A stretch of DNA of 64,000 nt from Clostridia bacterium (GTDB lineage Bacteria; Bacillota; Clostridia; Christensenellales; CAG-138), in assembly GCA_017525875.1 (NCBI GenBank), contig JAFXSG010000008.1, positions 60,890 to 124,889 on the forward strand, given 5' to 3'. Of the stretch, positions 58,125-64,000 are shown piece by piece; positions within the stretch are counted from its first letter, which is position 1; the number at the start of each line of letters is the position of its first letter. The notes beneath the pieces are model-generated. The model saw only the letters and a program-made list of their open reading frames with translations. It made no database searches and was not told the origin of the DNA. Position numbers and translations under genes: made by a program.

Positions 58125-58153
58125 ATTTTAGCACATTCATGCCCGATTGTACA
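58125..58153 (-). promoter_or_regulatory. Possible promoter for the 650-residue lipoprotein gene
   Basis: Minus strand: -35 TGTACA at 58148-58153, a 17-bp spacer, -10 TAAAAT at 58125-58130. Confidence 0.55.
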
Positions 58154-58212
58154 GCGGAAAATGTCCGTCCATGCCTCACGGGCCGTGTTTGCGCGTTTTA
58201 TGAAGGGAAACC

Positions 58213-58243
58213 AAAAACTGCCGGGAAATGCTCCCCGGCAGTT
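58213..58243 (-). terminator. Intrinsic terminator after rho
   Basis: On the minus strand AACTGCCGGG pairs with CCCGGCAGTT, followed by TTTTTGG. Confidence 0.85.
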
Positions 58244-58259
58244 CGGACCATCCGATCGA

Positions 58260-60179
58260 TTATCTTGACATGCCTCTTCCGCTTCCGGGCAGGAAGCCCT
58301 CTTTGGAATAGGCGTTGTTGAAATTCTGTATCCTTTGCACGAACTCTTTATTCGTTTCCGTCTTTTCGAGCAGGCCGATTATCTGCTCCGTCGCCTCGGC
58401 TGTGTTGCCGCTTGACAGCATCCTGCGTATCGAATTGACGGAGGCGAGCTCCTCCTCGGAAAGCAGCAGCTCCTCGCGCCGCGTGCCGGATTTATAGATG
58501 TCCACTGCCGGGAAAATGCGCTTTTCACTGAGCTTGCGGTCCAAATGGATCTCCATATTGCCGGTGCCCTTGAACTCCTCGTAGACCATATCGTCCATTC
58601 TGGAGCCGGTCTCAACGAGCGCTGTGGCAAGCACCGTCAGGCTGCCGCCGCCCTCGATATTCCTCGCTGCGCCGAAGAAGCGCTTAGGCTTGTGCAGCGC
58701 GCCGGGATCCATGCCGCCGGAAAGCGTTTTGCCGGTGGAGTTTATAGTGAGGTTATACGCCCTTGTGAGCCTTGTGATGGAGTCCATCAGAACGACGACG
58801 TCCTTATTCATTTCCACAAGGCGGAGCGCTCTTTCCATTACCATTTCCGCAACGCGGGTGTGGTGCTCCGGCAGCTCGTCGAAGGTGGAATACACGACCT
58901 CGCCCTTTATGGAGCGCTGCATATCCGTAACTTCTTCGGGGCGTTCATCTATGAGCAGGACGATAAGGTGCACGTCCGGATAGTTCTCCGCTATACCGTG
59001 CGCTATTTCCTTTAAGAGCGTTGTTTTACCGGCTTTGGGCGGCGAGACGATCATACCGCGCTGGCCCTTGCCGATCGGCGCTATGAGGTCGATCAGGCGG
59101 ATCGCGAGGCTGTTCTTTTTGCCCTCCGGATCGTTCGTTTCAAGCGTCAGCCTCTCGTCCGGGAAGATCGGCACGAGCTCCTCAAACGGCTTGCGCAGCA
59201 TGGCTTCCTCGGGCGGGATGCCGTTGACGGCGGTGATATACATGAGCGCTACGTAGCGCTTCGACTCCACGGTCTGCCTGGTCTTGCCGGCAACGAGATC
59301 GCCGGTGCGCAGATTGAAGCGGCGGATCTGGGAATTGGATATATACACGTCGTTCGCGCCGGGCATATAGTTATCGCGCCTTAAAAAACCGTAGCCGTCC
59401 GGCATGATCTCGAGGATGCCCTCCGCGTCCTCGCATTCGCCTGATTCGAGTATCTCCGGCACTGCGGGGTTGCTGGTGTTGTATTCGGCGTTGTAATAGC
59501 CCTCCTGGCGGTATTCCCTGCCCTGATATGGCGCACCCTGGAACTGCTGCTGCGGGTAGCCCTGCGCATAGCCCTGAACGGGATAGCCCTGCTGCATCTG
59601 CGCCCCCATGCGGTAATCCTGCTGCTGATAGGGATCGCCCTGCTGATAGGCCGGCTGACCGTAGTCCTGCCCGCGCCGTGCATATTGATCCTGCTGGTAG
59701 CCCTGCTGATAGGCAGACTGCTGGTAAGCTCCGGAGCGCTGAGCTCCGCGGCCGGTATTCCTGGCATAGCCCTGCTGGCGGCCAAACGTGTTTTGCTGGG
59801 GCCTTACCGGAGCGCTGTACCCGAGGGTGTAGCCCCCTCTTGCCTCCTGCTGAGGCGCGGGGCGCATCCGCGGCGCCTGCTCCTGCGGAACGCCGGGCTG
59901 AGCGGTCGGCTCATCTGGCAGGGCGGGCTGCTGCTTCATTTCGGCGGGCGCCTCGTTTTGAGCCGATCCCTCCTCGGCGGCTGCGGGCTGTCCCGCAGCT
60001 GCGTTGAGCCGCGGACGGCCTCGTTTTTTCGTTTCGCTTACGCCGCCGTTCATAATAATATCAACGAGCTCCGCTTTGCGGTACTTCGTAATAGACTTGA
60101 CGCCCTGTGCCTTGGCGATTATCCTAAGATATTCAAGGCTTTTGTCAAGCATTTCTTCTCTTGTCATTTCGTTATCCAT
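58260..60179 (-). CDS. rho: Transcription termination factor Rho with Q/Y-rich insert
   Basis: This is the hexameric RNA helicase that ends transcription. The protein has 639 residues against about 420 in Escherichia coli. Order: N-terminal Rho_N helical domain (about 1-45), a basic AT-hook-like KKRGRPR near 51, and a Pro/Ala/Glu-rich stretch. A Gln/Tyr/Gly-rich low-complexity region follows (about 110-235), then the RNA-binding cold-shock-like domain (GYGFLRRDNYMPGANDVYIS near 263). The ATPase has Walker A SPPKAGKTT near 380, LLIDERPEEVTDM and the Q-loop/R-loop segment DSITRLTRAYN, then SGGMDPGALHKPKRFFGAAR. The ATG at 60179 is preferred because GGAG is six bases upstream; a GTG at 60191 is the alternative. 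Two promoters lie upstream. Confidence 0.95.
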   Translation of the reverse strand: MDNEMTREEMLDKSLEYLRIIAKAQGVKSITKYRKAELVDIIMNGGVSETKKRGRPRLNAAAGQPAAAEEGSAQNEAPAEMKQQPALPDEPTAQPGVPQEQAPRMRPAPQQEARGGYTLGYSAPVRPQQNTFGRQQGYARNTGRGAQRSGAYQQSAYQQGYQQDQYARRGQDYGQPAYQQGDPYQQQDYRMGAQMQQGYPVQGYAQGYPQQQFQGAPYQGREYRQEGYYNAEYNTSNPAVPEILESGECEDAEGILEIMPDGYGFLRRDNYMPGANDVYISNSQIRRFNLRTGDLVAGKTRQTVESKRYVALMYITAVNGIPPEEAMLRKPFEELVPIFPDERLTLETNDPEGKKNSLAIRLIDLIAPIGKGQRGMIVSPPKAGKTTLLKEIAHGIAENYPDVHLIVLLIDERPEEVTDMQRSIKGEVVYSTFDELPEHHTRVAEMVMERALRLVEMNKDVVVLMDSITRLTRAYNLTINSTGKTLSGGMDPGALHKPKRFFGAARNIEGGGSLTVLATALVETGSRMDDMVYEEFKGTGNMEIHLDRKLSEKRIFPAVDIYKSGTRREELLLSEEELASVNSIRRMLSSGNTAEATEQIIGLLEKTETNKEFVQRIQNFNNAYSKEGFLPGSGRGMSR

Positions 60180-60232
60180 AATAGTCTCCACCGAAAAAAT
60201 AGATACAGAAACATATGCGAACCGAACTTCAC

Positions 60233-60261
60233 ATTATAATCAAAGCTATTAAATTCTTCAA
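60233..60261 (-). promoter_or_regulatory. Proximal promoter of rho (P2)
   Basis: Minus strand: -35 TTGAAG at 60256-60261, a 17-bp spacer, -10 TATAAT at 60233-60238; leader about 45 bases. Confidence 0.6.
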
Positions 60262-60286
60262 TTAAGTTACAATCCCTCGCAGTGTT

Positions 60287-60316
60287 ATTATACAATTGAG
60301 GTATAACTCTTGTCAA
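60287..60316 (-). promoter_or_regulatory. Distal promoter of rho (P1)
   Basis: Minus strand: -35 TTGACA at 60311-60316, an 18-bp spacer, -10 TATAAT at 60287-60292; leader about 100 bases, passing through P2. Confidence 0.7.
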
Positions 60317-60436
60317 TAGCTCTTTTCATATCAATAATCCTTTTATTGTCGAATGTTTGCGTAATGCTTTCATTGTGATCATGCCCCTTTTTTGCCTCGC
60401 ATATAATTGAGCATCAATTACCGGAGGAGAAGCTTT

Positions 60437-60733
60437 ATGAACGACAGACCTGCGATCGAGGGCGGCACGCTGCGCCTTCGCACCCATTCGATACATATCG
60501 ACAACCGGGAGCTGATGAGCATCACGGGCGTCAAGGACGTAGGCAGCTTCAACGAAAACGAGGTGATCCTGATGACCGACGGCGGCGGACTGACCGTTGA
60601 AGGCACCTCTCTGCACATCACGAAGCTGAACCTTGACGAAGGGCAGATCATCATCGAGGGGCAGATCATCGCGTTTGAATACGACGACGTGCCTGTTCAA
60701 AAAGGCAATATCTTTGCCAGAATGTTTCACTGA
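60437..60733 (+). CDS. yabP: Sporulation protein YabP
   Basis: This 98-residue protein of the YabP/YqfC family is needed for spore formation in bacilli and clostridia and acts in the mother cell. The family pattern is clear: RENRELMSITGVKDVGSFNEN-like (here DNRELMSITGVKDVGSFNEN), then LTVEGTSLHITKLNLDEGQI. The ATG at 60437 follows GGAGGAG; an in-frame TTG at 60407 would add ten residues before the family start. Its stop overlaps the yabQ ATG (TGATG). Upstream, CATATAAT near 60401 is a fair match to a sigmaE -10, but the -35 is not convincing. Confidence 0.92.
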   Translation: MNDRPAIEGGTLRLRTHSIHIDNRELMSITGVKDVGSFNENEVILMTDGGGLTVEGTSLHITKLNLDEGQIIIEGQIIAFEYDDVPVQKGNIFARMFH

Positions 60734-61065
60734 TGTATAACAATCTGAACGAGTTCCCGCTGATCCTGGGCTGCCTTTGGGCCGGGTTCGTGCTCGGGAT
60801 CTTCTATGATTTGCTGCGGCTTGCGCGCATACGCGGCGGCATTATGACCGCCGTTTGCGACCTGCTTTTTTCCGCCGCTTTCCTCGTTCTGACCGCGGCA
60901 GTGCTTTTCACCTTGGACAGCGGAAGGCTCCGTGCGTACAGTCTGCCTGCTGTGATCTCCGGCTTTCTCATCTGGCAGTATGCGCCCGGCAGGCTTATCC
61001 GCTGTACGCTGTCTTCGTTTTTCAGCAGGCTCCGCCGGCGGCGGGAGCGGCGATCCCGTTTGTAA
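60733..61065 (+). CDS. yabQ: Spore cortex biosynthesis protein YabQ
   Basis: This 110-residue membrane protein has about three helices; the opening (FPLILGCLWAGFVLGIFYDLLRLAR) and the mid segment VCDLLFSAAFLVLTA are the YabQ pattern, and the tail is strongly basic (RLRRRRERRSRL). It is required for the spore cortex in Bacillus. Its ATG overlaps the yabP stop by one base, as in other spore formers. A GerM-type lipoprotein gene follows after 55 bases instead of divIC. Confidence 0.92.
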   Translation: MYNNLNEFPLILGCLWAGFVLGIFYDLLRLARIRGGIMTAVCDLLFSAAFLVLTAAVLFTLDSGRLRAYSLPAVISGFLIWQYAPGRLIRCTLSSFFSRLRRRRERRSRL

Positions 61066-61120
61066 TATTCCCCGATTTGATAAATATAATTATTCCAAAT
61101 CCCATTCGGAGGACGCGAAA

Positions 61121-62083
61121 ATGCTCTTAAATAAAAAAGCGGCTGCCGCCGTTCTGGTCCTTCTCATGATCTGTTTTTCCGCATGCAGGATCCCGCCCGC
61201 ACTGACGGAGCCGCCGTCCCCCGCCCCGACGGGACCGGCGGAGAGCATGCTGCCCGGCTTATTGCCGGATGAAACGGCAGTGCCTTCGCCTTCGCCGGAG
61301 AACGGCCGCACTGTCAGCGCATCGCTCTGTTACGTTACGGACGAGGGTTATCTGCTGCCCGTCGTGCAGCGCATACCATGGGAGGACGGGATCGCCAAGG
61401 CCTGCCTTGCAAGGCTGACGGGTTCGCCGGAGCTCGATAACGAGCTCGCAAAGCAGGGGCTGTCCGCGCCGATACCCGCAGGGACCAAGGTACAGCTTGC
61501 GATCAAAGACGGCGAGGCGACGGTTCGCCTTTCCGCCCTGCCCGGGCTTTCAAGCGCGCGGAGCGAACAAAACCTCTTTACCGCCATCGTCAACACGCTC
61601 ACGGCATTTCCCTCGGTCAACACGGTCTCGATCACGGTCGATGGCGTATCCGGCAGGACCGCCAACGGCGTTTCGCTGCCCGTGCGCCAGGGCAGGCTCG
61701 CGCTGAACGCCGAAGACGGAACGGTGCAGGTAAGCGGCAGCGCAAAACCGCTCACGCTGTATTTCCCGAACTCCATGGGCAGCCATTTCATTCCCGTCAC
61801 GCGGTATTCCGAGAACGACGGGCTGTATGCCGCGATCAGCGGGCTCGCACGCGGCACGGAGCTCTCCGGCCTCATAGGGTGCTTCCCGGAGAATACGCTC
61901 GTGCTCGGCGCGGCGATCGAGAACGGGCTGCTGACCGTAAATCTTTCGGAGGACTTTAAAAAAGTTGCCGAAACGCCGGGGCTTTACAGCCTTGCGATGC
62001 AAGGCGTGCTGTTGACCGCGATGAAGTACGGCAGCGTGGACGAGGTGCTTTTCACGGTGAACGGAGTGCCGTTTGAGCCCTGA
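61121..62083 (+). CDS. GerM-type lipoprotein with two GerMN domains
   Basis: This 320-residue protein has signal peptide and lipobox FSAC (Cys near residue 22) and a Pro-rich linker to about 55. Two GerMN domains follow: about 65-185 (YVTDEGYLLPVVQRIP...SVNTVSITVDGV) and 205-320 (LTLYFPNSMGSHFIP...GSVDEVLFTVNGV). GerM proteins act in sporulation and germination, probably at the spore cortex or in the intermembrane space. GGAGG is seven bases before the ATG at 61121; an in-frame start at 60980 inside yabQ is rejected. It belongs to the yabPQ transcript by spacing and direction. Confidence 0.9.
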   Translation: MLLNKKAAAAVLVLLMICFSACRIPPALTEPPSPAPTGPAESMLPGLLPDETAVPSPSPENGRTVSASLCYVTDEGYLLPVVQRIPWEDGIAKACLARLTGSPELDNELAKQGLSAPIPAGTKVQLAIKDGEATVRLSALPGLSSARSEQNLFTAIVNTLTAFPSVNTVSITVDGVSGRTANGVSLPVRQGRLALNAEDGTVQVSGSAKPLTLYFPNSMGSHFIPVTRYSENDGLYAAISGLARGTELSGLIGCFPENTLVLGAAIENGLLTVNLSEDFKKVAETPGLYSLAMQGVLLTAMKYGSVDEVLFTVNGVPFEP

Positions 62084-62100
62084 GGCTTCAAAAAACAAAA

Positions 62101-62138
62101 GCCGCTAAAGCGTTCCCCTGCGGGAGCGCTTTGGCGGC
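62101..62138. terminator. Terminator between the GerM-type gene and the YegP-like gene
   Basis: GCCGCTAAAGCGTTCCC pairs with GGGAGCGCTTTGGCGGC (two small mismatches) over a 4-base loop. The plus side ends ATTCTGTT, the minus side runs into TTTTGTTTTTTG. Confidence 0.7.
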
Positions 62139-62160
62139 ATTCTGTTAAATTGAATGAAGA

Positions 62161-62547
62161 TTATTCTTCTTTGAGCTCGGGCTCGATGACGGGTGCGTCG
62201 GGCGCGTTTTTGCAGACGCTTGCGATGCCGTTCTTGCAGCTGTCCTTCTTGACGTAGCCCTCGCTTGCGGCGATGGTCTGGCCGTTCTTTGCCTTCAGGC
62301 GGAAACGGAACTGACCGGCCTTGTCCTTGTAGATCTCGAACTTGGGATGCTTCTGCTCCTCATAGCCCTCGATGGTCTGATCCTCGACGTTGGCGATGGG
62401 AGCATTGATGCGCACGCTCTCGCAGCCGTTCTTGCATGCGTCGAGGGTGGTGTAGACTTCGCCGCCGACAGCGACCGTTTCGCCGTTAGCGGCGTTCAGT
62501 CTGAAGGTAAAGCCGGTGGGAGTGGTTTTAATGATAAATTTACCCAT
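62161..62547 (-). CDS. YegP-like (DUF1508) protein
   Basis: This 128-residue protein consists of two DUF1508 units: residues about 1-55 (FIIKTTPTGFTFRLNAANGETV...CKNGCESVRINAP) and about 68-118 (FEIYKDKAGQFRFRLKAKNGQTI...CKNGIASVCKNAP). This is the tandem arrangement of YegP. The ATG at 62547 has AAAGGA eight bases upstream; an ATG three codons earlier is too near the ribosome site. A strong promoter lies 40 bases upstream. The family is widespread and its role unknown, perhaps stress-related or surface-binding. Confidence 0.9.
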   Translation of the reverse strand: MGKFIIKTTPTGFTFRLNAANGETVAVGGEVYTTLDACKNGCESVRINAPIANVEDQTIEGYEEQKHPKFEIYKDKAGQFRFRLKAKNGQTIAASEGYVKKDSCKNGIASVCKNAPDAPVIEPELKEE

Positions 62548-62585
62548 AATATTCATCCTTTCGGCAAATATAAATTTGCATATAT

Positions 62586-62614
62586 ATTTTATCCTATGTT
62601 GCCGCTCATGTCAA
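62586..62614 (-). promoter_or_regulatory. Promoter for the YegP-like gene
   Basis: Minus strand: -35 TTGACA at 62609-62614, a 17-bp spacer, -10 TAAAAT at 62586-62591. Confidence 0.82.
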
Positions 62615-62696
62615 TAGATTTTTCAAAATGGAGGGAAATCCGCTATTTTTGAGCTTTTCCGTTTTTTCGGGGCCGATCATCCGCCGGTAATAAAAC

Positions 62697-62732
62697 CGCT
62701 CCTCACGTTCCGTTAGTCGGACGTGAGGAGCG
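62697..62732 (-). terminator. Terminator after the pilin-like surface protein gene
   Basis: CGCTCCTCACGT (62697-62708) pairs perfectly with ACGTGAGGAGCG (62721-62732). On the minus strand it is followed by GTTTTATT. Confidence 0.85.
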
Positions 62733-62756
62733 AAAGTTTATAATCGGATCATGGAA

Positions 62757-64000
62757 TTATGCCCTGCTGCGCTTTCTGCGCCACGCGGCCAGGACGCAGG
62801 CGCCTGCAGCGACCGCAAGCGCGATCTCGCCGATGACGAGCAGCGAGGTGCTGTCGCCCGTATCCGGCGGGGGCGGCGGAGGAGGCGTGGGCGTCACATC
62901 GGGAGTCGGCGTCGGCGTTATCTCGGGAGTCGGCGTCGGCGTTATCTCGGGAGTCGGCGTGGGCGTTGTCTCGGGAGTGGGCGTCGGCGTTATCTCGGGA
63001 GTCGGCGTCGGCGTGATCTCGGGAGTCGGCGTCGGCGTGATCTCGGGAGTCGGCGTCGGCGTGATCTCGGGAGTCGGCGTCGGCGTTATCTCGGGAGTCG
63101 GCGTCGGCGTCTCGTGGATATACTCATTGTTGAATCTTGCGCTGTCCTGCGGGAGGCCGTCGACCGTTGCTGCAAGGCGGCCGTCCGCGCCGCGGGTTAC
63201 CGTCACGGTGACTTCATAGAAGGTGGTATCGTAGATCCAGCCTTCCGCGTTGCCGGCGATCTCATACACAAGGTAGGTATACACGCCGGGCTCGTCATAG
63301 ACAAGCTCCGTGAAGCTGAAGCTGCCCCTGCCGATGATGCTTACGGTCTCCGAATAGTCGGCGCCCTCGGTCGTTTCCTCAAGGATGAAGCTGAACACGA
63401 CATCGGTCTCATCAATACCGGAGATCGTCTTGAGGCCGGGGATGACCGCGCTCGCCGTCGAATAGACGTTCACGATCACGAGCTCTTCCGCGCCGTCATA
63501 CTCGACGTTGGCGGAGAGGATGCCGTTCTCATACGTTACGGTAACGACGACGGTGTGCTCAGACGTATCGTATGCCATGCCGGGCGCATTGAGCTCGCGC
63601 TCGGTGATGACGTACTCATAGACGCCGGGTGCGTTGTATTCGATCGTGCCGAACACAGCGACGGGATCGTCGATAGTGGCGTAGGCTACGGTGATTTCGG
63701 GCATCGGAGCGTTTGCCGTTACGGGAGCGAGATCGAAAACGAACTCGTCTCCGTCATCCCACTCGCGGCCGATGAGCTCCTTCGTGACCTCGATCTGCGC
63801 CTCGCAGGGAGAGGGCACGTAGGTATTGGTGATGATGAGAGCTTCGCCGTCCTCATACGCTACTTCGGCAACGAGCACCGCGTTTTCATCGGTGACCGTA
63901 ATGATCACGGTATGAGGCTCAGTATCGTAGGTGACACCCGGCAGGTTGCCCGGGCGCTCGGTGACGGTGTATTCGTAGACGCCGGGCTCGGTGAAGTCGA
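62757..64000 (-). CDS. Sortase-anchored pilin-like surface protein, 5' part beyond window edge
   Basis: The last 413 residues of a surface protein are visible. From the window edge inward there are about three units of the pilin isopeptide-linkage type ([36 protein letters not shown]). A spacer of repeated I-T-P-T-P-T-P-E units follows. The C-terminus is a sorting signal: PPDTGD near residue -35, a hydrophobic helix ([20 protein letters not shown]) and a basic tail WRRKRSRA. The frame is open to the window edge, so start and N-terminal domains are missing. It should be covalently attached to peptidoglycan or assembled as a pilus subunit. No sortase gene is visible. Confidence 0.9.
   Translation of the reverse strand, partial: DFTEPGVYEYTVTERPGNLPGVTYDTEPHTVIITVTDENAVLVAEVAYEDGEALIITNTYVPSPCEAQIEVTKELIGREWDDGDEFVFDLAPVTANAPMPEITVAYATIDDPVAVFGTIEYNAPGVYEYVITERELNAPGMAYDTSEHTVVVTVTYENGILSANVEYDGAEELVIVNVYSTASAVIPGLKTISGIDETDVVFSFILEETTEGADYSETVSIIGRGSFSFTELVYDEPGVYTYLVYEIAGNAEGWIYDTTFYEVTVTVTRGADGRLAATVDGLPQDSARFNNEYIHETPTPTPEITPTPTPEITPTPTPEITPTPTPEITPTPTPEITPTPTPETTPTPTPEITPTPTPEITPTPTPDVTPTPPPPPPPDTGDSTSLLVIGEIALAVAAGACVLAAWRRKRSRA
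62894..63113 (-). repeat. 24-base tandem repeats coding a Thr/Pro/Glu spacer
   Basis: About nine near-identical 24-base units (each coding EITPTPTP) form the wall-spanning spacer of the surface protein; one unit has Thr for Ile. Copy number may vary between strains. Confidence 0.9.

Noticed and set aside
60395-60410. SigmaE promoter for yabP
   Set aside because: CATATAAT fits a -10 but no acceptable -35 at the right distance was seen; mentioned only within the gene entry.
62894-63113. CRISPR-like regular 24-base repeats
   Set aside because: The units are contiguous, in frame and encode EITPTPTP spacers of a surface protein; there are no unique spacers.
1-64000. tRNA or rRNA genes, insertion sequences, prophage
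   Set aside because: No conserved rRNA stretch, CCA-ending cloverleaf, transposase motif or phage structural gene was recognised in either strand.

Overview
The window reads as chromosomal DNA of a GC-rich, spore-forming member of the Bacillota, most likely class Clostridia and gut-associated. The evidence is a complete six-gene Rnf complex, sporulation genes (yabP, yabQ, a GerM-type lipoprotein), a DUF4358/DHHW pair, clostripain-family and sortase-type surface proteins, and sigmaA promoters with near-consensus boxes and mostly 17-bp spacers. Genus cannot be fixed from the sequence alone. No rRNA, tRNA, CRISPR array, insertion sequence or phage gene was seen.

Left part (1-13.5 kb): a minus-strand peptide-import operon (pepF, a membrane protein, oppA, oppB, oppC, oppD), with an enlarged binding protein and an enlarged OppC. 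Next is a tandem array of very small membrane proteins (8.86-10.48 kb) behind an MFS gene, then a YolD-like protein/Y-family polymerase pair. Galactoside region (13.6-22.7 kb): pcp diverges from galK. GalK is followed by a GPH sugar symporter, a GT-B-like protein of unknown role and a GH36 alpha-galactosidase; a GH2 beta-galactosidase-type enzyme is convergent. Together these genes would import and open alpha- and beta-galactosides and phosphorylate galactose.

Middle (22.8-37 kb): pncB, then a secreted-protein locus with two large proteins that share a nearly identical C-terminal module of about 270 residues. A 38-residue acidic peptide is encoded between them. The longer protein (cohesin-like repeats plus InlB/Flg_new-type repeats) is cut by one in-frame TAG, although 850 further codons stay open. 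Then come an HD hydrolase, a TrmH-type methyltransferase, a FAD oxidoreductase and a plus-strand operon (zinc ribbon, DUF1905, aldo/keto reductase, ECF S component, P-loop kinase).

Right part (37-64 kb): rnfCDGEAB on the minus strand, divergent from a conserved housekeeping run (pyrH, frr, uppS, cdsA, dxr, rseP). A GNAT gene and a histidine-rich protein gene sit between pyrH and frr. After that: the DUF4358/DHHW pair, a clostripain-like membrane protease, two paralogous lipoproteins, and rho with a Q/Y-rich prion-like insert and two promoters. The end holds the sporulation genes yabP-yabQ-gerM, a YegP-like protein, and the 3' part of a pilin-like, sortase-anchored surface protein that runs off the window.
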